From Micromonospora echinospora (GTDB lineage Bacteria; Actinomycetota; Actinomycetes; Mycobacteriales; Micromonosporaceae): DNA of 64,000 bases. The notes under the pieces are model-generated. The model was not told the origin of the DNA. It saw nothing but the letters and a program-made list of their open reading frames with translations, and did no database searches. The stretch spans positions 6,463,001-6,527,000 of the forward strand of contig NZ_LT607413.1 of the NCBI RefSeq assembly GCF_900091495.1. The letters are read 5' to 3'. Of this stretch, positions 1 to 8,806 are shown one piece after another. Numbering within the stretch: the stretch's first letter is position 1; each line of letters begins with the position of its first letter. Position numbers and translations under genes: made by a program.

Positions 1-193
1 GCTTCGCCCTCCATGTACCGCCGACGACCACCACCGATACGAGATAATTCTCAAGGAATTCTATCGATCGCGCCGCCAATCACCCCAAGCGCCAATGCCG
101 CATCACTTGACAATCAACCAAAGAGCATCTTCCGAAACTCGGCCTCTTCCACAGGAAGCATCAGCAATCCGAGCCAATCAGCGGCCCGCCAGT

Positions 194-664
194 TTAGGAA
201 GACGGCGAAGCAGCGGGGACAAAGACAAGTACGGCAATATAGACCAGCGAAAGCGCAAGCCCAACGAGACCAAAGACAATCGCCAGAACGCTTCTGGAGT
301 GATGCTCGTTCTTGCGTAGTGAAAAACGGCCGAGAATGACCGCCGCAATGCCAAGGACCCCTCCCAGTCCAAGACAAAGAGACATGGGAAGCGACGCCGC
401 ACCCAGGACGACAGCGGTGGAGGCCAGCACATCCCTGCCTGGATGTTCATGACGAAGCGCTGGAGCCGCATGCGGCATCCAGTGAAACTGCCGGGGCAGA
501 TCCTTGAGCTGGTTAACAAGATCTCCCACCGTAACAGCCGAATGCGCTGCGACGGTGCGTTGATCGAACTCGCCGAGAGTCAGGTAGCCGCCGGCAAGCG
601 CCTGTGACAGGAGATCGAGGACGGCCGTCCGCTGATCGCTTCCAACCCTCTCGTGAAGATTCAC
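194..664 (-). CDS. DUF1707 and DUF4190-like small membrane protein
   Basis: About 156 residues. Residues 5-55 match the DUF1707 pattern (a short helical domain with the LTLGEFDQR segment) that occurs at the N-terminus of many actinobacterial membrane proteins. Two hydrophobic segments follow (about 76-106 and 118-145), separated by a short basic-polar loop, as in DUF4190 proteins. The function of this combination is unknown. I chose the GTG at 664 because DUF1707 proteins normally begin a few residues before this motif; an in-frame ATG at 706 is possible. No convincing ribosome binding site precedes either. GC content here is visibly lower than in the rest of the window. The 193 bases to the left edge show no gene. 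Confidence 0.7.
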   Translation of the reverse strand: MNLHERVGSDQRTAVLDLLSQALAGGYLTLGEFDQRTVAAHSAVTVGDLVNQLKDLPRQFHWMPHAAPALRHEHPGRDVLASTAVVLGAASLPMSLCLGLGGVLGIAAVILGRFSLRKNEHHSRSVLAIVFGLVGLALSLVYIAVLVFVPAASPSS

Positions 665-745
665 AATGCACCCATACCTTAAACACCTATCCCCACTGGA
701 TCTCATACATCAGAAGCGCCACCATATTGGACGTTCCCCGCCACA

Positions 746-930
746 CAGTTTGAGGTTGTCCACCTCTGCGGCGAAGCGTTCCCGCACGTTCGGCGCCTCG
801 ACGAGGTGCGCCTTGATCACCTTGAGGGCAGCGCGATCCGCTGTCGGGGACACGGCGAAGAACACCTCGTCATCCCACCCGAGCGGAGCGGCTTGACCAA
901 CTCGAAGCCACCGGTGGCGCCCACCGTCAT
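746..930 (-). pseudogene. Frameshifted, truncated Ser/Thr protein kinase remnant
   Basis: The reading frame starts at an ATG (930) preceded by a good GGAGGGG site. It encodes the glycine-rich loop of a PknB-type kinase (FELVKPLRSGGM). The frame is then lost around 872-880 and continues in another frame with DEVFFAVSPTADRAALKVIK, which carries the VAIK-like lysine, and then the start of helix C (RERFAAEVDNLKL). Homology ends near 746, so the catalytic loop, DFG motif and all later domains are missing. Restoring the frame gives a normal actinobacterial kinase N-terminus of about 60 residues. This is a decayed gene remnant, not a functional kinase. Confidence 0.75.
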
Positions 931-1107
931 CCAGCCCCTCCAAGATGACAGCTGTTGGATTTTGGTCCGCGCTGCCAACCCCACGTCCGGCGGACGTACG
1001 ACCGTACAACGTAGAGCGTGCACAGTGCCAGTGCGCACCTGTCGTTCCGATCCACGCGAATATCGGCGGTCGACGAGTGGGCCAAGGGAAGCCGTGGCTG
1101 CGGAGTC

Positions 1108-1166
1108 GATCAACACCTTGCGGCCCGCACCGAGGTGGATCCCAGCACGGGCCGCAGGTGTTGATC
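1108..1166. terminator. Strong 19-bp inverted repeat, possible terminator
   Basis: Arms at 1108-1127 and 1148-1166 pair over 19 bp with one bulged base, around a 20-base loop. The hairpin lies 63 bases beyond the stop codon of the minus-strand DUF5995 gene, so it may end that transcript. There is no T run, which is common in actinomycetes. The rest of 931-1228 holds no gene that I can support. Confidence 0.5.
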
Positions 1167-1228
1167 TCTTGGAGGCACACACCCCGTATAGCATCCTAGG
1201 AGGATGGGTTGGAGGCGTTGGCGGGTGG

Positions 1229-1999
1229 TTACTGGAGCAGCGCGCCCAGCGGCGAGAGCAGCAGCCGGCCGAGCCGGGAGGCAGTGCCGTCGAGCCGGTC
1301 GCGCTCCCGCTCCCGGGCGTGGGCGTCGTGCCGCACCCGCCAGATCCGCTGGGCGTTGCGCCAGGCGACGTCCCGGGTGTACTGCACCAGTTCGCCCTGG
1401 TACCAGTCGTCCAGGTCACCGTTGAGCGTGTCGATGATCAGCTGCCACCGGTCCAGGTAGCCCCGGCGCAGCGTCGGGATCGACTCGGCGAAGATCTCGT
1501 TGATCTGGAGGTAGTCCCGGTGCTGGTCACCGTCGTCGGCCGGCTCGGACTCGAGGTGGTCGAAGGTGGTCACCAGGGCGAACGGAAGGTCGAAGTTGAT
1601 GTGCGCGTTCACCCCCGCCGCCGCGGCCGGCAGGGGTCGGACGTCCGGCCCCTGCATCCGCTCGAAGATGCACGCCCAGGCCTGGGGTGTGTACGGGCTC
1701 GCCTCGGTCCACAGCCGCAACGCGTCGAAGTAGCGGGCGGCGAACTCCACGTCCAGGCGGGACAGGAACGCCGGGTCGGCGAAGCGCCCGTCGTAGAGCC
1801 GCTCCAACACCTTCGCGGTGATCGTCAGGTAGAGCCCGTTGAAGTCCGCCAGGGGGCAGCTCTGGTGCAACGGGGGTAGCCGGACGAGGACGTCCTGGAG
1901 CTTGGTCAGGTGGTCGACCACCGCCGGCACGTCGGCGGGATGGTCGGTGAGCAGGTCGGCGATGTCCTGGTGGACGGGTCCCCAGACCGGTTCGGTCAT
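1229..1999 (-). CDS. DUF5995 family protein
   Basis: A 256-residue soluble protein of the DUF5995 family, which is common in actinobacteria and has no established function. The sequence is helix-rich with many conserved aromatic residues (for example FNGLYLTITAKVLERLY, the NAHINFDLPFAL segment near the middle and DDWYQGELVQYTRD near the C-terminus). The NAHINFDL segment with its paired His and Asp residues is the most conserved-looking part and could be an active or metal site, but this is inference. The start at 1999 follows a strong GGGAGGAAGAG site. Much longer open frames running upstream on this strand are an effect of the high GC content. Confidence 0.8.
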   Translation of the reverse strand: MTEPVWGPVHQDIADLLTDHPADVPAVVDHLTKLQDVLVRLPPLHQSCPLADFNGLYLTITAKVLERLYDGRFADPAFLSRLDVEFAARYFDALRLWTEASPYTPQAWACIFERMQGPDVRPLPAAAAGVNAHINFDLPFALVTTFDHLESEPADDGDQHRDYLQINEIFAESIPTLRRGYLDRWQLIIDTLNGDLDDWYQGELVQYTRDVAWRNAQRIWRVRHDAHARERERDRLDGTASRLGRLLLSPLGALLQ

Positions 2000-2121
2000 C
2001 TCTTCCTCCCCTGTGGTCGCGGCGCCCCGTGTCGCCGCGGTGCACAGCGTGGCAGCCCGGGGTGGGGTGGGAATCAGTAGAACGACGTATTCCGGCGCCG
2101 CCCGGACGCGCCGACGGACCC

Positions 2122-5016
2122 TCAGCGCGGACGGTGCCGCAGGTGGATCGCGCTGGCCTGCACCCGGGTGCGGACCTGGAGCTTGTCGAAGATGTGCGAG
2201 ACGTGCACGCCGATGGTCCGTTCGCTGATGAACAACCGCTGGCCGATCTCCCGGTTGGTCAACCCCTCGGCCACCAGCGCCAGGACCTCGCGCTCGCGCG
2301 GGGTGAGCGCGGACAGTTCGTCGTGGACTCCCCCGCCCGTCCCGGCGCGGTCGCCGTCCCGCTCGGCCGTCGGTTCCGGCACGGGCACCCGGGCACGGGT
2401 CGCCAACGCGGCGATCTCCTCGCTCAACGGCCGCGCCCCCAGTCCCTGCGCCACCTCGTACGCCTCCCGGAGCAGAGTGGCCGCGGTGGCGTCCCGGCCG
2501 CGCCGGGCCAGCAGCGCCTCGGCCTGCCGCAGCCGGGAGTAGGCCGCCGGGTAGGGGTGCCGGCGTCGGTCCCAGACCTCGGCCGCCCGCGCCCAGAGGA
2601 CCGGGTCGCCGGGACCGTCGAGCCGACCGACCTCGGCGGTGCAGAGGGCGAGGAAGGCGTCGACCACGTCGCGGACCGGCCGGGCCGCCTGGACGCTGGT
2701 GCGCCGGACCCGGTTGGTGACCTGCCGCAGCCGGCGCACCGCCGTCAGGTCGACCCGACCGGTACGGCTGGCGTACGCCTCGGCCTCCGCGCGTAGCCCG
2801 TGCCAGGCGAGGGTGGCGAGCAGGACCAGGTCGTCGGAGCGGGTCTCGGTCAGGCCACGGGCGACGGCCTGCCGGGCCTCGTCGTGCCGGCCCTGCCACA
2901 TGGCCAGTCCGGCCCGCAGGGTGAGCAGCGGCAGGACGTGCCGGGCCCCGCCCCCGGCGAGCAGGGTGGCCACCGCCTCCAGGTCCCGGTCGGCGGCCTC
3001 GACGTCGCCGTACGCGACCGAGAGCCGGCAGCGGGCGAGCAGCAGCTCCGCGGCGTCGGCGCCGGAGGGGCGGTGTCGCAGCGCGTCGGCGATGACCTTC
3101 TCCGCCTCGGCCCACTGCCCCACCCGGAACAGCCCGTTGGCGGCGACGGCCAGCAGCCGGGTCTCGAACGTCCGGCCCAGCCCCAGCTCGGTGACGCGTT
3201 CGGCGCCCCGGCGGGCCACCACGACGCCCTCCTCGATGACGTTGAGCGGACCGGTGAGCAGCTCCGCGAGGTGCAGGTAGGCGAGGGCGACGTCCTCGGG
3301 CCGGCCGGAACGCTCGGCGGTGGCCAGCGCCTCCCGCATCACCGGCAGGCCGGCGTCCGGGTCCTCCAGGTACGCCTCGCTGAAGCCGAGGGCGGCGCTG
3401 GCCAGCACCACCTCCGAGGTGGAGCCCTCGACCGACGCCGAGCGGGCCAGTGCCTCCCGGGCCCGGCGGCCAGCCTCGGCGTACCGGCCGAGGTGCAGCA
3501 GCAGCTCGGCCAGGTGCGCGGCGGCGGTCGCCCGTTGGCCGGGCGTGCAGTCCGGCGCGTCCAGGGCGCGCTGGTACTCCGCCTCGGCCAGCGCGGACCG
3601 TCCCGCGTGGGCGAGATATCGGGCCCGCCGGATGTGCAGGGCGCAGGTGGCCGTGCCGGCGAGAGCGGCCTGCTCCTCCAGCAGGGCCAGGGCCCGCGCG
3701 TGCTCGCCGCAGTGGTGGGCGGCCTCCGCCGCCTTCTCCAGCAGGGTCACCCGCTCCGGCGCGCCGAGGCCGGTGTCGGTGGCCGCGTCGAGGACCAACG
3801 ACCAGTGCCGGTGCGCCTCGGCGTAGCCGTGCAGCCGTTCGGCCTCCTCCGCCGCGGCCATCGCCGCCCGCAACGCCCGCACCGGCTCGCCGGCCAGCCG
3901 CCAGTGGTGGGCCGACCGGGCGTGGTGCAGTTGCGCCGGCTCGGCGCCGAGCGCGTCGGCGTAGCGCCGGTGCAGGGCGGCCCGCTCGGCCGGGAGCAGT
4001 TCGTGGTCCAGCACCTCGGCGACCAGCCGGTGCCGGAGGTGGTACGCGTTGTCGACGCAGACCAGCAGCCGGTGCGCGATCGCCGCGTGCGCCGCCTCGA
4101 TCAGTCGTTCCTCGGGGAGCCGGACGACCCGGGCGAGCAGGTCGTGTTCCACCGGTTCCACCCCGACGGCGACCGCCTGGACCACCTCGTGGGCGTGCGG
4201 GGGCAGGGCCTCCACCCGGTCGAGGAAGATCTCCCGGAGCGTGTCGGAGAGTCCGTCCCGCCCGTCGCGCAGGTCGCGGGCCAGCTCCTCCACCACGAAC
4301 GGGTTGCCGCCGCTGCGTCGCCACACCTGCTCGGTCGCCTCGGGCGCGAGCGGCCGGCCGACGATCGCGGTGGCGAGCTGCCGGGTCGCGGCGCGGTCCA
4401 GCGGGGCCAGGTCGAGCACCCGCACCGACCGCAGCCGCCGCAGTTCGGTGAGGACCCGACGCAGCGGGTGGGCGCCCTGCAACGCCTCGGACCGGATCGC
4501 GGCGAGGACCGACAGCTGCATGTCGCCGAGCCCGGCCAGCAGGTAGAGCAGGAGCTGCCGGGTGCTGCGGTCGACCCACTGGAGGTCGTCCAGCACGAGC
4601 ACCAGCGGGCGGCCCTGGGCGATCAGGTGCAGCCCACGGGAGACCCGCTCCAGCAGGGTGCCAGCTCCCTCCCGGCCGGGGGTCTCGTCGGCGAACATGT
4701 TGAGCAGGCTGCGGACGGCCGAGCAGGTGCGGGCGTGGGAGGCCTCGGCCTCGAACCGGCGCAGCGCCTGGAGCAGCGGGTGCAGCGGTGAGGCGTCGCC
4801 GATGTCGAGGCAGCTTCCGGTGAGCACGACCGCTCCCGCGTCACGCAGTCCCGCGGCCACCTCACCGAGCAGCCGGCTCTTGCCCACCCCGCTCTCCCCG
4901 TTGACGAAGACCGCTGCGGTCTGGTCCTGCGGGACCCGGTCGAGCAGGGCGGCGCGCACCATCGCCACCGTGTCGGCACGGCCGACCAGCGGGGCGGCGT
5001 GCACATCGCTGGCCAT
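2122..5016 (-). CDS. LAL-type LuxR family transcriptional regulator with AAA ATPase domain
   Basis: A 964-residue regulator of the large ATP-binding LuxR (LAL, MalT-like) class. Residues 9-20 begin the AAA module (PLVGRADTV), the P-loop GESGVGKS lies at about 40-47 and is intact, and a Walker B segment (LVLVLDDLQW) follows. The middle is a long helical TPR-like region, and the C-terminus (about 895-960) is a LuxR helix-turn-helix (LTPREREVLALVAEGLTNRE). LAL proteins usually activate nearby or pathway-specific genes in response to a bound ligand. It is divergent from the cyclase-AAA gene, with which it shares a 187-bp intergenic region. I chose the ATG at 5016 because the AAA motif starts just after it; an ATG at 5052 is also in frame. 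Neither has a clear ribosome binding site. Confidence 0.9.
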   Translation of the reverse strand: MASDVHAAPLVGRADTVAMVRAALLDRVPQDQTAAVFVNGESGVGKSRLLGEVAAGLRDAGAVVLTGSCLDIGDASPLHPLLQALRRFEAEASHARTCSAVRSLLNMFADETPGREGAGTLLERVSRGLHLIAQGRPLVLVLDDLQWVDRSTRQLLLYLLAGLGDMQLSVLAAIRSEALQGAHPLRRVLTELRRLRSVRVLDLAPLDRAATRQLATAIVGRPLAPEATEQVWRRSGGNPFVVEELARDLRDGRDGLSDTLREIFLDRVEALPPHAHEVVQAVAVGVEPVEHDLLARVVRLPEERLIEAAHAAIAHRLLVCVDNAYHLRHRLVAEVLDHELLPAERAALHRRYADALGAEPAQLHHARSAHHWRLAGEPVRALRAAMAAAEEAERLHGYAEAHRHWSLVLDAATDTGLGAPERVTLLEKAAEAAHHCGEHARALALLEEQAALAGTATCALHIRRARYLAHAGRSALAEAEYQRALDAPDCTPGQRATAAAHLAELLLHLGRYAEAGRRAREALARSASVEGSTSEVVLASAALGFSEAYLEDPDAGLPVMREALATAERSGRPEDVALAYLHLAELLTGPLNVIEEGVVVARRGAERVTELGLGRTFETRLLAVAANGLFRVGQWAEAEKVIADALRHRPSGADAAELLLARCRLSVAYGDVEAADRDLEAVATLLAGGGARHVLPLLTLRAGLAMWQGRHDEARQAVARGLTETRSDDLVLLATLAWHGLRAEAEAYASRTGRVDLTAVRRLRQVTNRVRRTSVQAARPVRDVVDAFLALCTAEVGRLDGPGDPVLWARAAEVWDRRRHPYPAAYSRLRQAEALLARRGRDATAATLLREAYEVAQGLGARPLSEEIAALATRARVPVPEPTAERDGDRAGTGGGVHDELSALTPREREVLALVAEGLTNREIGQRLFISERTIGVHVSHIFDKLQVRTRVQASAIHLRHRPR

Positions 5017-5203
5017 GGAAAGCAGCCTAATGGGATCGGCCAGGGCGTTCATAAGGGTAAATCGGCCCTGTGGTACTCCTCGCGTCGAGATGGCGACGGA
5101 AAGTTGCATGGGGCCGACATACGTCGTTCGGCAGATCCGCCGTCGGGCCGGTGGTGCGAATCTCGGACATGTCGTCCGGCACCACGGGGGAAAGGTGAAC
5201 GCG
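5017..5203. promoter_or_regulatory. Divergent intergenic region between LAL regulator and cyclase-AAA genes
   Basis: This 187-bp gap must hold the promoters of both divergent genes. It is less GC-rich than its surroundings. I see no convincing -35/-10 pair or palindromic operator. A GGGGGAAAGG ribosome binding site (about 5186-5195) precedes the plus-strand start. Confidence 0.5.
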
Positions 5204-7096
5204 ATGCACGTCAGCACAGTCACCCAGCCAGCAGCGACGACGGGCGGGGCGCGGCTCTGGCCGGTGCCGGAGGAGCGGCGCACGGTCAGCGTCCTCTTCG
5301 TCGACATCGTCGGGTCGACCGCGCTGGTCGACCGGCTCGACCCGGAGGACGTCCGGGCCCTGCAACAGGAGTACTTCGGCGCCGTCGCGGCGGTCCTGCG
5401 CCGGTGGAACGGTGTGGTGGAGAAGTACGTCGGCGACGCCGTCATGGCGCTGTTCGGCGGCGTCGAGTCCGACGGGTTCGACGCGTACCGCGCGGTGCGC
5501 GCGGGTCTGGAGATCCAGCAGGTCCTGGACGGGCGCCCGCTGGCCGGCGGGACGGTGGTGCGGCTGCGGGTCGGCGTCGCCACCGGCGAGGCCGTGGTGG
5601 ACCTGGCCGCCGCGCGCGACGCCGGGCACGGCGCGGTCAGCGGCGCGGTGGTCACCCTGGCCGCCCGGCTCCAGGAGCACGCCCCCCGGGGCACGGTGAT
5701 CGTCTGCGCGGCCACCCGGCGGGCCACCGCCGACCTGGTCGCGTACCGCGACCTGCCACCGGCGTCGATGGCCGGCAAGCCGGCCCCGGTCCCCGTCTGG
5801 CGGGCCGACGGGGTCGCCCCGGCCCGGCCGACCGGCGGCGAGACCCCGTTCATCGGCCGGCGGCGGGAACTGGCCGCACTGCGGGACCAGGTGGTCCGGG
5901 CGGTACGGGACGGGGCGGCCCGCTGGGTCTCGGTGGTCGGCCCGGACGGCGTCGGCCGCAGTCGGCTGCTGGCGGAACTGGCCCGGACGGTGCGGCAGGT
6001 CGACGGGGTGCCGGTGCGCTGGTGCGGCGCGCAGTGCCCGCCGTACCCGGACGTCCCGACCGCCCCGCTGGCCGCGCTGCTGCGCGACCACGCCGGGATC
6101 CGGGTCGCCGACGACCCGGCCACGGTACGGCACCGGCTGCTGGCCGCCTGCGTCCCGGCGGTCCCGGCCGGACGGCTCTCCGCCACCGTCACCGCGCTCG
6201 GGACGTTGCTCGGCGCCGACGTGGACGTCGGCGCGGCGGAGCGGTGGCGGGAGGTGCTGCTCGCGCTCGCCGGGCGGACGCCACTGGTGGTGGCGGTGGA
6301 CGACGTGGACCGGGCGGCCCCGGAGGTAGGGCGTTTCCTGCACGAGCTCTTCGCCGCGGCGACGGCGCGGGCGGTGCCGCTGGTCGTCGTGGTCACCCAC
6401 CGTCCGGAGTGGGGTGACCTGCTCCCCCTCGGTCCGGCCGACCGGCGGCACCGGCTGACCGTGCCGCCCCTGGGCACGGTCGACACCGGACGGCTGCTGC
6501 GCCACCTGCTCGGCGAGACGGCACCGGTGACCCGGCTGCTGCCCCTGGTCGCGGGGCTTCCCGGCCGCGCCCGGGCGTACGCCGCGCAGGCGGGCGACGA
6601 CGGCCACGCGGCGGGCGAGCCACCGGTGCCGGAGGCGGTCCGCCGCAGCGTTTCCGCCCGCCTCGACCGGCTCGACGGCGTCGGGCGGGCGGCGGTGATG
6701 GCCGGCGCGGTGCTCGGTGCGGGGTTCACCGCCGAGCGGCTCGGCCGGCTGCTCGACCTGGACCCGGAGCCGATGCGGCCGGCGCTGCGGGTCGCGGCGG
6801 AGCGGGGCCTGCTGGTGTGGCGCTCCGCCCGTAACGGGTACGAGGTCGCGGACCGGGCGCTGGCCCGGGTGGCGTACGAGCGGCTGCCACGCGCCGTGCG
6901 GACCGAGTTCCGACGCCGGCTGGCCACCGCCCGCCACGACGAGTCGCCCCGACCGGTCCGGCTGGTGGGCGCGACGGTGCCCCCGGCGGTGCCGGAACCG
7001 GTTGCGGCGGCCGTGGCCCCGGGGACGACCGGCCGGGCCCGGACCCGGCCGGCGGCGACGCCGGCCGCCGCCCCACCGCTGGCCGCCAGCGCCTGA
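5204..7096 (+). CDS. Class III nucleotidyl cyclase domain fused to AAA ATPase, with altered catalytic residues
   Basis: A 630-residue cytoplasmic protein. Residues 25-170 form a class III adenylate/guanylate cyclase domain: the metal-binding aspartates D34 (LFVDIVGST) and D78 (KYVGDAVMALFG) and the purine-selecting lysine K74 are present. The usual transition-state Asn of the NxAxR motif is replaced by Thr (T151, TLAAR), while Arg155 is kept. A linker leads to an AAA/STAND module starting at PFIGRRREL (215). Its P-loop reads GPDGVGRS (246-253), with Arg instead of the invariant Lys, although the Walker B VVAVDDVD is intact. Both activities may therefore be reduced or regulatory. The C-terminus is Ala/Pro/Arg-rich and disordered. 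The ATG at 5204 has a purine-rich ribosome binding site; a GTG lies at 5195. Confidence 0.85.
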   Translation: MHVSTVTQPAATTGGARLWPVPEERRTVSVLFVDIVGSTALVDRLDPEDVRALQQEYFGAVAAVLRRWNGVVEKYVGDAVMALFGGVESDGFDAYRAVRAGLEIQQVLDGRPLAGGTVVRLRVGVATGEAVVDLAAARDAGHGAVSGAVVTLAARLQEHAPRGTVIVCAATRRATADLVAYRDLPPASMAGKPAPVPVWRADGVAPARPTGGETPFIGRRRELAALRDQVVRAVRDGAARWVSVVGPDGVGRSRLLAELARTVRQVDGVPVRWCGAQCPPYPDVPTAPLAALLRDHAGIRVADDPATVRHRLLAACVPAVPAGRLSATVTALGTLLGADVDVGAAERWREVLLALAGRTPLVVAVDDVDRAAPEVGRFLHELFAAATARAVPLVVVVTHRPEWGDLLPLGPADRRHRLTVPPLGTVDTGRLLRHLLGETAPVTRLLPLVAGLPGRARAYAAQAGDDGHAAGEPPVPEAVRRSVSARLDRLDGVGRAAVMAGAVLGAGFTAERLGRLLDLDPEPMRPALRVAAERGLLVWRSARNGYEVADRALARVAYERLPRAVRTEFRRRLATARHDESPRPVRLVGATVPPAVPEPVAAAVAPGTTGRARTRPAATPAAAPPLAASA

Positions 7097-7168
7097 GGGA
7101 CGCGTGTCACCGGTTCGCGGCCGTGCCGGGAGGCGGCGGGGCGGCCGGTGCCGGGGCGTGTGGCTCGC

Positions 7169-8806
7169 TCACTCCGGTGGCAGGGCGGTCCCCTCCGGCC
7201 AGCGCAGGTCGACGCCCCGTGCGGCGAGCGCGTCCTGGAAGTCCGCCAACAGTCCGGGCCGCTCCCGGACCGCGTGCGGGGTGCTCCCGGTGGTCAGGCA
7301 GAACGCGGCGAGCGCCCCGGCCGCCTCGCCGATCGACCACTCGGCCGGGTGCACCCGGTAGCAGCCGTTGGTGATGTGCGTGGTGCCCAGCGCCTTGCCC
7401 GCCGCCACCACGTTGGTCACCCGTTGCGGCAGCAGCGCCCCCAGCGGGATCTCGAACGGGTGCGCCGCGACGTCGAGGTAGCCGTCCCCGCCGGTGCTCG
7501 GGTGCAGGTCGATCCGGTAGTGGCCGGTGCCGACGGTGTCCGGGTAGCGCACCGCGCCGGCCGCGCCCCGTACCGCCACCGACAGGTCCTGCTCGGTGGG
7601 GGTGGTGACCGCCCGCAGTCGGCGGGCCTCCCGGATGTACGGCGCCTGCGCCAGCCCGTCCGGCGTGCCGGTCACGTCGGGGCGCAGCCGCAGGCCCGGG
7701 TAGCCGCAGCCGCCGTCCGGGCGGGGCGCCTCGGTCTGCAACCAGTACAGGAAGGCGTAGCTGAACTCCCGGGCCCGCCGCAGGTGCCACTCGGCGTCCG
7801 GCACGTCGAACAGCGGACCGTCCAGGTAGTCGGTCATCGGCCAGTTCACGATGGTCACGTCGCTGGGCAGCAGCCCCGGCCGGAACGCCCGCCGGTCGAG
7901 GATCCGCCGGTACGTCCACAGCTCCGGGGCCCGCAGCGCCTCCTCCATGGACGCCGCCGCGCGTTCCGGGTTGGGCGTGAACCGGCCGGTGACCGGTCGA
8001 CCGGTGCGCGGGTCCGGGTAGGTCCAGCTGAACAGCCGGTCCGGCCAGCCGGGCGGGGTCAGCGTCCGCCACCGCTCGTAGCCGTCGGGGCGGTCCACGG
8101 TGTGGTCCCCGTCGACGTGTTCGAGCGCGAAGCAGACCGTGGCGGCCTGCATGTTGAGCGGGTCGGCCCGCTCGGGCGCGCTCGGTTCGCCGGTCTGGTC
8201 CCGCGACTCGGTGCCGGTGCGGTACTCGATGCCGGCCAGCGGCAGCAGCTCGCCGGTCTCGCTCGCCTCCAGCACCAGCCGGGCGGTGATCTCCCGTACC
8301 GTGCCGTCGGCCAGTCGGACGCTCACCCCGCGTACGGTGTCGCCGTCGGTGTGCGCGGCGAGCAGCCGGGCCTCGGTGTGCACGACCAGCCGGCCGGCCG
8401 CGCACCACGGGGCGATCATGGCCTGGAGCACGGCCAGCGCCGTGCGCGGCTCGTGGCAGAGCGGGCTGACCCAGCCGTTGCCGGGGTTGAGCAGGTCGCC
8501 GCCGGCGGCCTGGTCAAGGGCGTACCAGTCGCGGTAGTAGCCGCGCACGCCGCGCCGGAACCGCCGGTAGCTCGCCGTCGAGCCGGTGGTCTCGATCCAC
8601 CGGTGCTCGTCCGGCGGCACCGCCTGGGAGGTGAGTTGGCCGCCGATCCACCGGTACGGCTCGACCACCACAACCCGGGCGCCGCCCTCGCAGGCGGCCA
8701 GCGCGGCGGCGACGCCGCCCACGCCTCCGCCGACGACGAGCACGTCGGTGCTCTCCCCGGTGGCCGTGCGCGCCCGGCGGGGCGCCGGGACGGTCGTGGC
8801 GGTCAT
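7169..8806 (-). CDS. FAD-dependent oxidoreductase (FAD_oxidored family)
   Basis: A 545-residue flavoprotein, last gene of the ten-gene operon. The dinucleotide-binding motif DVLVVGGGVGGVAAALAA lies at about residues 21-38, followed by the acidic ribose-binding end of strand 2 (VVVVEP) and the WIGGQLTSQ segment typical of the PF12831 family. A second FAD contact (VVAAGKALGTTHITNG) lies near the C-terminus. Family members are found in sugar and polyketide catabolic loci, but few have known substrates. Here it probably oxidises an intermediate of the amino-sugar-like substrate handled by the operon; this is inference. Its start overlaps the stop of the GntR gene (ATGA at 8805). Confidence 0.85.
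   Translation of the reverse strand: MTATTVPAPRRARTATGESTDVLVVGGGVGGVAAALAACEGGARVVVVEPYRWIGGQLTSQAVPPDEHRWIETTGSTASYRRFRRGVRGYYRDWYALDQAAGGDLLNPGNGWVSPLCHEPRTALAVLQAMIAPWCAAGRLVVHTEARLLAAHTDGDTVRGVSVRLADGTVREITARLVLEASETGELLPLAGIEYRTGTESRDQTGEPSAPERADPLNMQAATVCFALEHVDGDHTVDRPDGYERWRTLTPPGWPDRLFSWTYPDPRTGRPVTGRFTPNPERAAASMEEALRAPELWTYRRILDRRAFRPGLLPSDVTIVNWPMTDYLDGPLFDVPDAEWHLRRAREFSYAFLYWLQTEAPRPDGGCGYPGLRLRPDVTGTPDGLAQAPYIREARRLRAVTTPTEQDLSVAVRGAAGAVRYPDTVGTGHYRIDLHPSTGGDGYLDVAAHPFEIPLGALLPQRVTNVVAAGKALGTTHITNGCYRVHPAEWSIGEAAGALAAFCLTTGSTPHAVRERPGLLADFQDALAARGVDLRWPEGTALPPE

Noticed and set aside
107..112. Perfect TTGACA as a -35 box near the left edge
   Set aside because: No fitting -10 box at the right distance and no gene downstream on that strand.
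1229..4579. A minus-strand open frame of over 1100 codons across the DUF5995 gene and most of the LuxR gene
   Set aside because: Only the last 256 codons look like a real protein; the rest is an Arg/Pro/Gly-rich shadow of the LAL regulator caused by high GC.
2122..7110. A 1662-codon minus-strand frame extending the LAL regulator over the cyclase gene
   Set aside because: The extension is low-complexity Arg/Ser/Thr-rich shadow of the plus-strand cyclase-AAA gene; the LuxR protein starts near 5016.
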